This document shows, in pieces, positions 27,401 to 35,634 of a stretch of DNA of 40,187 nucleotides. The DNA comes from Phycisphaerae bacterium (GTDB taxonomy: Bacteria; Planctomycetota; Phycisphaerae; UBA1845): positions 1-40,187 of the forward strand of contig JAUIEW010000014.1 of assembly GCA_030429365.1 (NCBI GenBank). The letters run 5' to 3'. The notes under the pieces are model-generated. The model ran no database searches. It saw only the letters and a program-made list of their open reading frames with translations, and was not told the DNA's origin. The number at the start of each line of letters is the position of its first letter. Position 1 is the first letter of the stretch. Both the position numbers and the translations under genes were made by a program.

Positions 27401-29106
27401 TGGCACAAACGGCTCAGTATGATCTGGAGTCTGCCGCCGGCGCCTTGGTCAATGTCGCCGACATCCTACAAGCCGCGGCTCTTCGACTTCCCGATAAACC
27501 GGCCATCATCGTTCAACGTCCGCCATCTTCGCGACCATCTGACGCCAGCGCAGTCGCCGGTTGGCGTGGGCAGTCGGTGATTTCCTTTCGCGAATTGAAT
27601 GACGAAGTCGATCGCTTTGCGCGGGGTTTAAGCGAATATGGGATTGATCGCGGGATGCGCACCATCCTGATGGTCAAACCGGGGATTGCATTTTTTGTGC
27701 TGACGTTTGCCTTGTTCAAAATCGGTGCGGTTCCCGTCTTAATCGATCCTGGGATGGGGCGAAAGAAGTTGATTCAGTGTCTCGAAGAGATCGAAGCCGA
27801 GGCGTTTGTCGGGATTCCGCTTGCCCATGTCGCGCGGGTGATGTTTGCAAGATCGTTTCGCAGCGTGCGTAAGTGTGTCACCGTCGGACGGCGATTGTTT
27901 TGGGGCGGAGCGAATCTTAAAGACGTGCGTGCGCAAGACAGCCGATCGTTTGAGACGGCAGATGTAGGGGCAAATGATCTCGCTGCGATTCTGTTTACGA
28001 GCGGAAGTACCGGACCGGCGAAGGGCGTCGCGTACGAACACGGCATGTTCGCGGCCCAGGTGCGCTACCTGGCTTCTCATTTCAAATGTGGCGAGCATGA
28101 TACGGATGTGGCTACGTTTCCGCTGTTTGCGCTCTTTGATGTGGCGTTGGGGATGACGGCGATCATTCCCGATATGAATCCGTCGATGCCGGGGCACGTG
28201 AATCCCGAGCGGATTGTTTCGGCGATTCGCGATCACGATGCCACGCAGATTTTCGGCTCGCCAGCGCTGTTGGCGCGGGTTGTCGCCCACTGCGAATATC
28301 GAAAGGTTACACTGCCGACGCTACGACGGGTGCTGACGGCTGGTGCGCCGATACCGCCTTCGCTTCTTGCGCGACTTCGCAAGATCGTCAGCGACGATGC
28401 CGACATCTTCACGCCCTACGGTGCGACGGAATCGCTGCCGGTGGCTTCGATCGAATCGCGCGAGGTCATCGCCGAGACGGCTGCCGCAACCGAACAGGGC
28501 GCGGGCATTTGCGTCGGTCGCGTGCTGCCGGGGATGGAACTTCGCATCATTGAAATTTCCGACGAATCGATTGAAGACTGGTCGCAGTGCAAAGAGTTGG
28601 GCCCGGGCGAAATCGGCGAGATTTGCGTGCGCGGCCCCGTGGTGACCAAGTCGTATTTTAGAAAACCAGAAGCGACTCGACTGGCGAAGATCGCGGAGGG
28701 TGACACGGTGTGGCACCGCATGGGGGATGTCGGTTACCTCGATGACGCGGGGCGACTTTGGTTCTGCGGGCGTAAAGCCCATCGCGTGCAGACAGCTTCG
28801 GGCACGCTTTATACGATACCTTGTGAAGCCGTCTTCAACACGCATCCGCAGGTGGCTCGCACTGCGCTGGTGGGTGTGGGGGATGCGCCCAATCAAAAAC
28901 CTGTCCTTTGTGTCGAAGTCGCAATCGATGCAACGTTGGACAGCGAATCGCTGAAAGCCGAGCTGTTGGCGATCGGCGCGAAAAACGCGAAAACAGCGGG
29001 CATTCGGACGGTGTTGTATCATCCGCAGTTTCCAGTCGATGTGCGCCACAACGCCAAGATCAACCGCGAGGCCCTCGCCTTGTGGGCGTCTCGCCAATTG
29101 CAGTAG
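27400..29106 (+). CDS. oleC: OleC-like AMP-dependent beta-lactone synthetase
   Basis: A 568-residue ANL-superfamily enzyme. The P-loop LFTSGSTGPAKG is at 199-209, the adenylate-binding YGATE at 340-344, then MGDVGYLDDAGRLWFCGR with the hinge Asp. The catalytic Lys is probably Lys553 in RHNAKINRE. OleC turns a 2-alkyl-3-hydroxy acid into a beta-lactone using ATP. The segment FPVDVRHNAKINRE, the near-absence of an acyl-CoA-binding motif and the position between oleB and oleD favour OleC over an ordinary acyl-CoA ligase. The start ATG overlaps the oleB stop (TAATG), so translation is coupled. Confidence 0.88.
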   Translation: MAQTAQYDLESAAGALVNVADILQAAALRLPDKPAIIVQRPPSSRPSDASAVAGWRGQSVISFRELNDEVDRFARGLSEYGIDRGMRTILMVKPGIAFFVLTFALFKIGAVPVLIDPGMGRKKLIQCLEEIEAEAFVGIPLAHVARVMFARSFRSVRKCVTVGRRLFWGGANLKDVRAQDSRSFETADVGANDLAAILFTSGSTGPAKGVAYEHGMFAAQVRYLASHFKCGEHDTDVATFPLFALFDVALGMTAIIPDMNPSMPGHVNPERIVSAIRDHDATQIFGSPALLARVVAHCEYRKVTLPTLRRVLTAGAPIPPSLLARLRKIVSDDADIFTPYGATESLPVASIESREVIAETAAATEQGAGICVGRVLPGMELRIIEISDESIEDWSQCKELGPGEIGEICVRGPVVTKSYFRKPEATRLAKIAEGDTVWHRMGDVGYLDDAGRLWFCGRKAHRVQTASGTLYTIPCEAVFNTHPQVARTALVGVGDAPNQKPVLCVEVAIDATLDSESLKAELLAIGAKNAKTAGIRTVLYHPQFPVDVRHNAKINREALALWASRQLQ

Positions 29107-29120
29107 ACTCCCTTTCGACG

Positions 29121-30137
29121 ATGGAAAACAACGACCACTCATATTCTGGGCAGACAGCGCTGGTCACTGGCGGCGGAGGGTTTGTGGGCCGATCGATTGT
29201 CGAACGGCTCATCGCGCGGGGGATGCGCGTGCGGACGCTTGCCCGCGGTGCTTATCCCGAACTGGCAACGCTCGGTGTGCAGGTGGTGCAGGGGGACCTT
29301 CGCGATCGGCGGACGGTGCTTGCAGCGTGTCACGGATGCGATGTTGTTTTTCATGTCGCCGCTCGGGCTGGGGCTTGGGGGCGGTACGTTGATTTCTATG
29401 AGCCGAACGTCATCGGTACGGAGAATGTCATCGCCGGTTGTCGCCAACATGGCGTCGGGCGGTTGGTGTTTACGAGTTCGCCGAGCGTGATTTTTGGCGG
29501 TGACGATCAAACCGGCATCGATGAATCGGTGGGTTATCCGAAGCGTTTCGCCTCGCATTACAGCGCGACCAAAGCGCTGGCTGAGCAGTTGGTGCTGAAT
29601 GCGAATGATCGAGCGCTGCGAACAGTCGCGCTGCGGCCCCACCTGGTCTGGGGACCCGGTGACAATCACATCGTTCCGCGCGTCGTCGCGCAAGGGCGGT
29701 CGGGCAAGCTGCGGATCATCGGTGACGGTTCGCAGTTGGTTGACGTGACCTACATCGACAATGCAGCCGACGCCCATCTTTGTGCGTTCGACGCGATGAC
29801 CCAAGGCGATGCGGTCGGTGGGCGGGCATACTTCATCAGCCAGGGTGAGCCCGTCAAACTGTGGGACATCATCAATGGGATCTTGGAAGCGGCCGGTCTG
29901 CCCAAACTGACGAAACGAATTCCGCGCGGTGTCGCCATGACGGCGGCTGGCGCAATGGAATGCGCTCACAAGGTTCTGCGACTAAAGGGCGAACCGCGAT
30001 TGACGCGGTTTGTGGTCGAGCAGATGTCGACGACGCATTACTTCAACATCGATGCGGCTCGCAATGAATTGCGCTATCAGCCGAAGGTTCCGACGGAAGA
30101 GGGACTTGTAAGACTGCGCGAGTGGTTCAAGAAGTAG
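29121..30137 (+). CDS. oleD: OleD-like NAD(P)-dependent 2-alkyl-3-ketoalkanoate reductase
   Basis: A 338-residue extended short-chain dehydrogenase of the 3-beta-HSD group. VTGGGGFVG (15-23) binds the dinucleotide, TSSPSV (118-123) provides the catalytic Ser, and Tyr147-x3-Lys151 lies in HYSATKALAE. LRPHLVWGPGD and the later FISQGEPVKLWDII are typical of OleD and related sterol dehydrogenases. OleD reduces the 2-alkyl-3-keto acid made by OleA. It starts 14 nt after the oleC stop; upstream codons in frame are read-through of oleC in another frame. A palindromic repeat directly after its stop separates it from the convergent GT2 gene. Confidence 0.88.
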   Translation: MENNDHSYSGQTALVTGGGGFVGRSIVERLIARGMRVRTLARGAYPELATLGVQVVQGDLRDRRTVLAACHGCDVVFHVAARAGAWGRYVDFYEPNVIGTENVIAGCRQHGVGRLVFTSSPSVIFGGDDQTGIDESVGYPKRFASHYSATKALAEQLVLNANDRALRTVALRPHLVWGPGDNHIVPRVVAQGRSGKLRIIGDGSQLVDVTYIDNAADAHLCAFDAMTQGDAVGGRAYFISQGEPVKLWDIINGILEAAGLPKLTKRIPRGVAMTAAGAMECAHKVLRLKGEPRLTRFVVEQMSTTHYFNIDAARNELRYQPKVPTEEGLVRLREWFKK

Positions 30138-30140
30138 CGC

Positions 30141-30204
30141 GTAGGGTGGGCCGTGCCCACCGCAGTTCGCATATCAAAGACATGGTGGGCACGGCCCACC
30201 CTAC
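30141..30204. repeat. Long-arm palindromic repeat family A, copy 2
   Basis: Two perfect 21-bp arms (30141-30161 and 30184-30204) surround a 22-nt loop. The arms are identical to those of copy 1 at 2278-2342. It starts 3 bp after the oleD stop and its right arm contains the stop codon of the opposing GT2 gene (30201-30203). It could end both convergent transcripts. Confidence 0.92.
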
Positions 30205-31475
30205 GTCAGGACGACATCGCGCGACAGGTCGGGGATGGGTTTCTTCGGGATCGGCAGCGGACGGCGCGCTCGGGTTTGTTGCTCGACGCGCGATTGCCTC
30301 GTGACAAACCGTAGCCGAGCGATGTGAATCCGCACCAACCCGACGACGACCTTCGTTGTGATCAACTGACACAGCGTAAACGTCAGCAAGCCGGCTAACA
30401 CCACGCGCGACCAGTGAATGTAAACCTGCCGCTCAGCCACCCACGAGACAATGCCCGGTCCGACGAGCCAAAGGATCACCGGCGTTGTGATCGCACATAT
30501 TGCGGTGAGTCCGGTCTTCGAAAACAACCCGCGCAGTCCGCGCGCAACCAGCGAATCATCGTCGGGCCGATTGCGTTCCAACGAGCGCAATGTCTGGGCG
30601 ATGATCAATGCGGACAAACTCAGCACGCCAAGCGAACCGAGAAACGAGCAGAACAGCAGGCGATAGATCATCGATTCTTCAAGGCGTCGCTGCGTCAGCC
30701 ACATTTCGATGGGGTGGGCTGCGAAGAACACGGTGATCAGTCCGCACAGAATCGCGATCGAAAGAAACACCCGCGCCGGTTTCACGAAGAGAGTCATGTC
30801 GATGATCGTCTGCAGGAAGCGCACGCCGTCGCGCACCACGCTGAGTTTCGATTCGCCGACGCGCTCCTTGTATGACATGGGCCTTTCGACGATCGGCAGG
30901 CGCTCATCCAGAAGGGCTCGGGCGCTCATCGCAGGGGTGAAGTTCAGACCGTCCGGAAGGGGATAAAGTTCGTCGAGTGCTTCGCGGCGGATGACGCGCA
31001 TGCCGCTGGCTGTGTCGTGCACGATGCGGTTGGTGAGGACACTGAGGATCGTCGCGTAGATGCGGTTGCCCAGACGGCGGATCGGCGGCATTTCAGAATT
31101 CGGGCCAAGACGCGAACCGAGCGCGATCGCGGCGTTTTGATTGCAAAGGTCGCTGCAGAGTTCGGCGAAGAAGCGCGGGTCGCAGGTGCCGTCCGCATCG
31201 AGGAACCCGACGAGTTCGGATTGGTTGACGGAGAACCCGCGTTTGATCGCAGCGCCGTAACCCTGGTTCTTTTCGAACACGATCAGCGTGATGTCTTCGT
31301 AGCCCCGGGCGATATCGACGGTGCCATCGGTCGAACCGTCGCTGACCACCACGACGTCGACGCCGGTGACAGGTGAATGGCTGACGATGTGTTCGCGGGC
31401 AGCCAACGTGCGCTCGATGATCGAGGCGATGGCCTGCTCTTCGTTCAGTGCCGGGATGACGATGGTCAACCGCAT
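30201..31475 (-). CDS. GT2-family glycosyltransferase with C-terminal membrane segments
   Basis: A 424-residue protein. The N-terminal GT-A domain starts at once with LTIVIPALNEE and has SDGSTDGT (45-52), NQGYGAAIKRG (70-80) and the metal-binding DAD in FLDADGTCDP (91-100), the pattern of dolichyl/undecaprenyl-phosphate sugar synthases. Four membrane segments follow (about 236-254, 270-293, 322-345, 357-382), then a basic tail. It probably moves a nucleotide sugar to polyprenyl phosphate, which could feed the GT39-like enzyme of this window. The ATG at 31475 has GGAG 7 nt upstream. The stop codon is supplied by a palindromic repeat. Confidence 0.85.
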   Translation of the reverse strand: MRLTIVIPALNEEQAIASIIERTLAAREHIVSHSPVTGVDVVVVSDGSTDGTVDIARGYEDITLIVFEKNQGYGAAIKRGFSVNQSELVGFLDADGTCDPRFFAELCSDLCNQNAAIALGSRLGPNSEMPPIRRLGNRIYATILSVLTNRIVHDTASGMRVIRREALDELYPLPDGLNFTPAMSARALLDERLPIVERPMSYKERVGESKLSVVRDGVRFLQTIIDMTLFVKPARVFLSIAILCGLITVFFAAHPIEMWLTQRRLEESMIYRLLFCSFLGSLGVLSLSALIIAQTLRSLERNRPDDDSLVARGLRGLFSKTGLTAICAITTPVILWLVGPGIVSWVAERQVYIHWSRVVLAGLLTFTLCQLITTKVVVGLVRIHIARLRFVTRQSRVEQQTRARRPLPIPKKPIPDLSRDVVLT

Positions 31476-31632
31476 GTCTGGTCTCCGGGTTCTGGAGTTT
31501 GCGTGATGGTCACGTTGACTGTGCGCAAACCGATTCTGCCCGATAATTTCATCGGTTCGGGCGTGCTTTGCCTTGATTGACGGGAGGGTTGTTCGCGACG
31601 AAATCGCGCCCAAACCTGCGTCAGCCTTGCCC

Positions 31633-31651
31633 CGTTCATTTGAATTGAACG
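31633..31651. promoter_or_regulatory. Small inverted repeat in the divergent GT2/kinase-fold intergenic region
   Basis: CGTTCA-N7-TGAACG is a perfect 6-bp inverted repeat in an AT-rich spot of the 239-bp divergent region. Its size suits a dimeric regulator. No consensus promoter could be matched to it, so this is a candidate only. Confidence 0.25.
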
Positions 31652-31714
31652 CTTTCTGAACTAGACTTGCGGCGCAGGGTGTTTGATCGGTTCCGTTTCA
31701 CGGGGAACATCGTC

Positions 31715-32521
31715 GTGTCGAGTAAGAAAACCGCTACTACGAAAACCGATGGCAAGAAAACGCCGGCATGTCTGCTGGCGTTGGGACGCAGCGATATGCC
31801 GGCTAGCGTTGCGCTCGAATCGGGTGAGTATCGACTCGACAAGGTTTTCAAGCACGATTTCTTCGCGGCAACCGCACGCTACGTCGGTGATAATGGCAAG
31901 ATCGTGATCAAGATCGGCCGCAAGGCCTGGTTTTGGTTCGTACCGCTCGGGTGGATCGGGCGATGGCACGCGGGTCATGAATCCGGTTGCTACGAAGCGC
32001 TCGATGATTTGCCTGCTGTACCGAAATTCCTGGGCCGCGTCGGTAAGCACGGACTCGCCCACGCGTACATCGAAGGGCATCCGCTGCGCAAGGGCGAGCG
32101 CGTTCCCGATGACTTTTTCGACAAGTTGCGCGAGGCGATTGCAGCGATTCACGAGCGCGGGATGGCCTACGTCGATCTCGAAAAATGCGAAAACGTCATC
32201 GTCGGGGATGATGGCCAACCTTATCTGATCGACTTTCAAATTTCCTGGCGACTATCCAAGTGGTTGGGCGGTGAACTGTTTCCGATGCGCTTGCTGCGCA
32301 AACGATTGCAGCAGTCCGACTGGTATCACATTCGCAAGCTGCAGCGCCGCACGCGCCCCGATCTGATGAGCGAAGACGACTTGAAGGCGTCGTACCACAA
32401 ACCATTCTACGTTCGCGCGCACGGATACCTCACGCGCCCCATCACGAAGCTTCGCCGGCGCATTCTCAACAAAATCGATCCTGTACAGAAGCGCGGCGAG
32501 AGGGGCCGCGTCAACGAATAA
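31715..32521 (+). CDS. Atypical small kinase-fold protein (KdkA/RIO-like)
   Basis: A 268-residue protein with the core of a protein-kinase-like fold. IVIKIGRK (63-70) gives the strand-3 Lys (Lys66), and HESGCYEAL (88-96) has a Glu that may be the helix-C partner. IHERGMAYVDLEKCENVIV (145-163) gives catalytic Asp154 and metal-binding Asn160, and LIDFQ (171-175) stands for DFG. The HRD motif is replaced by YVD, as in KdkA, InaA and other lipopolysaccharide or small-molecule kinases. Such enzymes phosphorylate sugars of surface glycans or small substrates. The C-terminal 80 residues are very basic. I chose the GTG at 31715 because GGGGA lies 8 nt upstream; a TTG at 31667 is less likely. Confidence 0.65.
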   Translation: MSSKKTATTKTDGKKTPACLLALGRSDMPASVALESGEYRLDKVFKHDFFAATARYVGDNGKIVIKIGRKAWFWFVPLGWIGRWHAGHESGCYEALDDLPAVPKFLGRVGKHGLAHAYIEGHPLRKGERVPDDFFDKLREAIAAIHERGMAYVDLEKCENVIVGDDGQPYLIDFQISWRLSKWLGGELFPMRLLRKRLQQSDWYHIRKLQRRTRPDLMSEDDLKASYHKPFYVRAHGYLTRPITKLRRRILNKIDPVQKRGERGRVNE

Positions 32522-32551
32522 CGCGCGGCGCGTGTACCGTTTACGAATTCG

Positions 32552-33091
32552 CTATTCAGCCGACCATTCTTTGCGCAGGATGGCCATGTGGATGGCGTCG
32601 TGGTATTCGCCGTTGCGAAAGTACGCGTCGCGCATCACGCCTTCTTTGACGAAACCGGCTTGGGTGTAGACGTGGAAGCCCTTGGGGTGGTCGGCGAAGA
32701 CGCATAGTTCGATGCGGTTGAGGTTCAGTTCTTCGAAGCCGTATTGCACCATTAGCCGCGTGGCTTCGATGCCGTGTCCGTGGCCGCGATCCTGCTCGCC
32801 GCCGATCAGGATGCCGAAAGTGGCGCTGTGGGCGATCGCATCGATGCGGTGAAGTCCGCACATGCCGATGAAGCGGTCGCCGTCGAACAGGTTGATGCCG
32901 AGTACGATGTCGCCGTCGGGTTTGTATAGTGCGCTGATGTACTCGTCTTCACGAATCCGATTCAGCGGATTCATTTGCCCGAGCGTGCGCCAACTCTCCG
33001 GATCGTTTCGCCACGCGGCAATGATGGGGGCGTCTTCGATTTCGATGGCGCGAAAATAGAGGTGCTTTCCGGCATAGTAGACCTTATTCAT
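32552..33091 (-). CDS. GNAT-family N-acetyltransferase (RimJ/RimL-like)
   Basis: A 179-residue acetyltransferase. The N-terminal LYFRAIEIEDAPIIAAWRNDPE pattern and the acetyl-CoA-binding RGHGHGIEATRLM (Q/R-x-x-G-x-G/A region, about 102-114), followed by LNLNRIELCVFADHPKGFHVYTQAGFVKEG, are the usual marks of the RimJ/RimL/SpeG type. The substrate may be a protein N-terminus, a polyamine or an amino-sugar. The ATG at 33091 has GAGGA 8 nt upstream. It converges with the kinase-fold gene (30-bp gap). Confidence 0.85.
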   Translation of the reverse strand: MNKVYYAGKHLYFRAIEIEDAPIIAAWRNDPESWRTLGQMNPLNRIREDEYISALYKPDGDIVLGINLFDGDRFIGMCGLHRIDAIAHSATFGILIGGEQDRGHGHGIEATRLMVQYGFEELNLNRIELCVFADHPKGFHVYTQAGFVKEGVMRDAYFRNGEYHDAIHMAILRKEWSAE

Positions 33092-33355
33092 CGCTTGATC
33101 CTCGTCTGAAGTGCCTCGATGGGCCCGTTTTTCGGCTGCCGGTGTGCGGGTTTGGTACGCAAAACACCGTTGTGGCAGCCGACCGCGAATCTGGTTATGA
33201 TACCGCCACTCCTCGCCAAGTCCCATTCGGCTCACCACTGCGTTTCTAGTCGGCAAGCACTCCCGGGGCCTGAGACAGGTATCAACTAGTGATCAAACAA
33301 ATGTATAAGAATAGATTAGAAAGAATGGAAAGTAATGAAAGAAGGAAGTAACACC

Positions 33356-34399
33356 ATGCAGCATGCTCAATCGCCAGACCAAGTCGCACGTCGTCAAGCC
33401 CGCGGAGATGCCATCCGCACGTTCCTCGATGAATTCGCCCCCGGAGAAAACCAAGACCTGCTCGCCGAGATGATGGTCACCATCTGCCGTCTGTCGCAGG
33501 ACAATGCCAGCCGCGGCGACGTCAAGGTCTTGAACCAAGCCGTCAAAGAACTCCGCTACGCTTACAAGGTTTTTGCACCCTACGAACACATTCAAAAGTG
33601 CACGATTTTCGGGTCGGCTCGTACGCGTGAAGATCACCCGCAGTATTTGCAATGCGTGAAGTTCGCCCAGTTGATTCAGCAGCAGGGTTGGATGGTCATC
33701 ACCGGTGCGGGCGACGGCATCATGCGGGCCGGTCACCATGGCGCGACCCGTGAAGCCAGTTTCGGCGTGGCGATCAGTTTACCCTTTGAACAAAGCACCA
33801 ACGCGATCATCGAAGGCGACCCGAAGTGCGTCAACTTCAAGTATTTCTTCACGCGAAAGCTGATGTTCCTTAAGGAAGCCGAGGCCATCATCCTGTTCCC
33901 CGGTGGGTTTGGAACGCAGGACGAAGGTTTTGAATCGTTGACGTTGATCCAGACGGGTAAGTCGGTGCCGGTGCCCGTGATTCTGGTGGATGAGCCAGGC
34001 GGAACCTATTGGCAGCACTGGCGCACCTATGTGCAGTCGGAGCTTTTGCGCACGGGCATGATTGGCCAGGATGATATGTCGCTGTTTTCGATTACCGACG
34101 ACGCTCAGGAAGCCGTCGATGAGATCCTGCACTTCTATCGCCGCTACCATTCGTCGCGATTCGTCAATGAGGAGTTCGTCATTCGCATGAAGAGCCCATT
34201 GCCGGCAGAGATGCTCGACAAGCTCAACGACGACTATGAGAGCCTGCTCAATGGCGGGGATATTCGTCAGGTTGATGCGGCCTTACCCGAGGAAGCCGGC
34301 GAGTTTGCCGACCTGCCGCGATTGGTCTTCAGCTACGACAAGAAGAGTGCGGGCCGCCTCCGTCAGATGATCAACGAGATCAACGACTACGGCGCCTAA
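33356..34399 (+). CDS. LOG-family Rossmann-fold nucleotide-binding protein
   Basis: A 347-residue protein with a central LOG (TIGR00730-like) domain: FGSAR (85-89), GAGDGIM (117-123), RKLMFLKEAEAIILFPGGFGTQDE (about 167-190) with the PGG-x-GT-x-x-E motif, then PVILVD. LOG proteins cleave nucleoside 5'-monophosphates to base and ribose 5-phosphate; the larger PpnN-type members carry extra N- and C-terminal domains, as here (about 75 and 130 residues). The first 70 residues are helical. I use the ATG at 33356, with AAGGAAGT upstream; an ATG at 33335 is in frame. A good intrinsic terminator follows the stop. Confidence 0.8.
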   Translation: MQHAQSPDQVARRQARGDAIRTFLDEFAPGENQDLLAEMMVTICRLSQDNASRGDVKVLNQAVKELRYAYKVFAPYEHIQKCTIFGSARTREDHPQYLQCVKFAQLIQQQGWMVITGAGDGIMRAGHHGATREASFGVAISLPFEQSTNAIIEGDPKCVNFKYFFTRKLMFLKEAEAIILFPGGFGTQDEGFESLTLIQTGKSVPVPVILVDEPGGTYWQHWRTYVQSELLRTGMIGQDDMSLFSITDDAQEAVDEILHFYRRYHSSRFVNEEFVIRMKSPLPAEMLDKLNDDYESLLNGGDIRQVDAALPEEAGEFADLPRLVFSYDKKSAGRLRQMINEINDYGA

Positions 34400-34411
34400 G
34401 CCCAGCCTTTC

Positions 34412-34445
34412 GGGCGCGGGAAACCGCGCCCAACCCCTTTTTCAA
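34412..34445 (+). terminator. Intrinsic terminator after the LOG-family gene
   Basis: GGGCGCGG and CCGCGCCC form an 8-bp GC-only stem closed by a GAAA tetraloop, followed by AACCCCTTTTTC. It begins 12 nt after the stop codon. Confidence 0.7.
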
Positions 34446-34520
34446 GTCAGAACGATCAGGCCAATGCCGAAACCCCTGCCACGGGGCAACGGCTCAAGGT
34501 CTGCCATATGCCCGACCGGG

Positions 34521-34547
34521 CCGTCATTCCCGCGCAGGCGGGAATCC
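34521..34547. repeat. REP-like 27-bp palindromic repeat, copy 3
   Basis: Identical to the copies at 965-991 (inverted) and 11718-11744 (same orientation). It lies in the 299-bp gap between the LOG-family gene and the MerR-like gene. Apart from this and the terminator, the gap holds nothing that I recognise. Confidence 0.85.
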
Positions 34548-34698
34548 AGAGGAAAACAAGTCGCCCTCGGAAAGCACCAGAATCCACCGTAAAGCAATGC
34601 TATCAAAGTGCTTGCAACGAAATAGCTGTAAGTGTTGTCGTAGCGAAGCGTTTAAAAAACATTGATGTCGTTTAAGAGGCAATGACGACATAGTGGGC

Positions 34699-35373
34699 AT
34701 GGCGATGCTTGAGGGATTGGATACAGCCACTGTTGCCCGGCGGGTCGGTGTTTCCGTGCGGCAGTTGGGGCATTGGGATCGGCTGGGGATCGTTGCGCCC
34801 TCGCTGGTGCCGGCCCGCGGTTCGGGGACGCGGCGGATGTATGCCGAGGGCGATCTCGTTTACGTGCTGCTGGTGCAAGCCGTCAGGCGACTTGGCGGCA
34901 CGTTGGACCTGGCTGATGCCGTCGTGTCGGCTGTCCGGTTGGTGGAGCGCGACGGTGGCGGTCTGACGGACGTGCGGCTGGTGGCGGATGCCGATGCCGT
35001 CGCATACTGCGGGCCCGACCCGGCGAAGTCGCAAGCGACGATCGAGCAGGGGGCGGCGATGATGGTGTTTAATCTGGATGCAATCCATGCACGGGCCCGA
35101 CAGTTGGCTCGCCGTCCGAGTCGGCCCAGCGTCGAGATCCTTGAGTTGGCTGGTTCAGCGATACAGGTGGTGGTAGTTCCGGACGAGGTCGCATTCACCG
35201 CGACCGCGAAGAAGTTCCCGGGCCTGTCCGCGTCCGGGCGATCAATGTCAGCCGCAATTGACGCGCTGCGCAAGGCGATCGAGTCCGGGCCAACGATTGT
35301 CGATCGGGAGGAAGACGCACCTGACGTTCGCGTTCCCCAAAGCGGCGCATCGACCTGGGGCGGAGAATGGTAA
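34699..35373 (+). CDS. MerR-type regulator with a HicB-like C-terminal domain
   Basis: A 224-residue protein. Residues about 5-70 form a MerR-like winged helix-turn-helix: TATVARRVGVSVRQLGHWDRLGIV, then PARGSGTRRMYAEGDLVYV, which is the usual 'Y-x-x-x-D' wing and second helix. The C-terminal part (about 150-205) resembles a HicB antitoxin fold: a strand VVVVPD, then FTATAKKFPGLSASGRSMSAAIDALRKAIES. HicB domains usually bind a HicA toxin, but no hicA is next to this gene. The protein may bind DNA through the first domain and sense or bind a partner through the second. The start is unclear: GTG at 34693, ATG at 34699 and ATG at 34705 are all in frame with poor Shine-Dalgarno sites. Confidence 0.65.
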   Translation: MAMLEGLDTATVARRVGVSVRQLGHWDRLGIVAPSLVPARGSGTRRMYAEGDLVYVLLVQAVRRLGGTLDLADAVVSAVRLVERDGGGLTDVRLVADADAVAYCGPDPAKSQATIEQGAAMMVFNLDAIHARARQLARRPSRPSVEILELAGSAIQVVVVPDEVAFTATAKKFPGLSASGRSMSAAIDALRKAIESGPTIVDREEDAPDVRVPQSGASTWGGEW

Positions 35374-35442
35374 GACGCACAGGAACGCCCACAGGGAGTC
35401 GCGGTCAAATGGGGGATAACAGGGTTGCCAACGCCGCTTTGG

Positions 35443-35470
35443 TTGCGTTTTCGCCGGGTTCTGCTAGCAT
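35443..35470 (+). promoter_or_regulatory. Candidate sigma-70-like promoter of citrate synthase
   Basis: TTGCGT and TAGCAT are separated by 16 nt, followed by a leader of about 160 nt before the ATG at 35635. The boxes are moderate matches. The leader holds small G+C hairpins but nothing that I recognise as a known riboswitch. Confidence 0.4.
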
Positions 35471-35634
35471 CCGGGCCTGTTTTAGCGGTTCAATTCAGTT
35501 TGCGGCATGCTGCTCAAATTGCTGAGCGCGGTCCCACTTTTCGGACAACTTTTCAGACGTTTGGAGTCCGGGGTTTGGGTGATTGGCACGTCACGCCGCA
35601 ATGGTTTCGTGCCTCAGAATAAGGTGGTGGGAAT

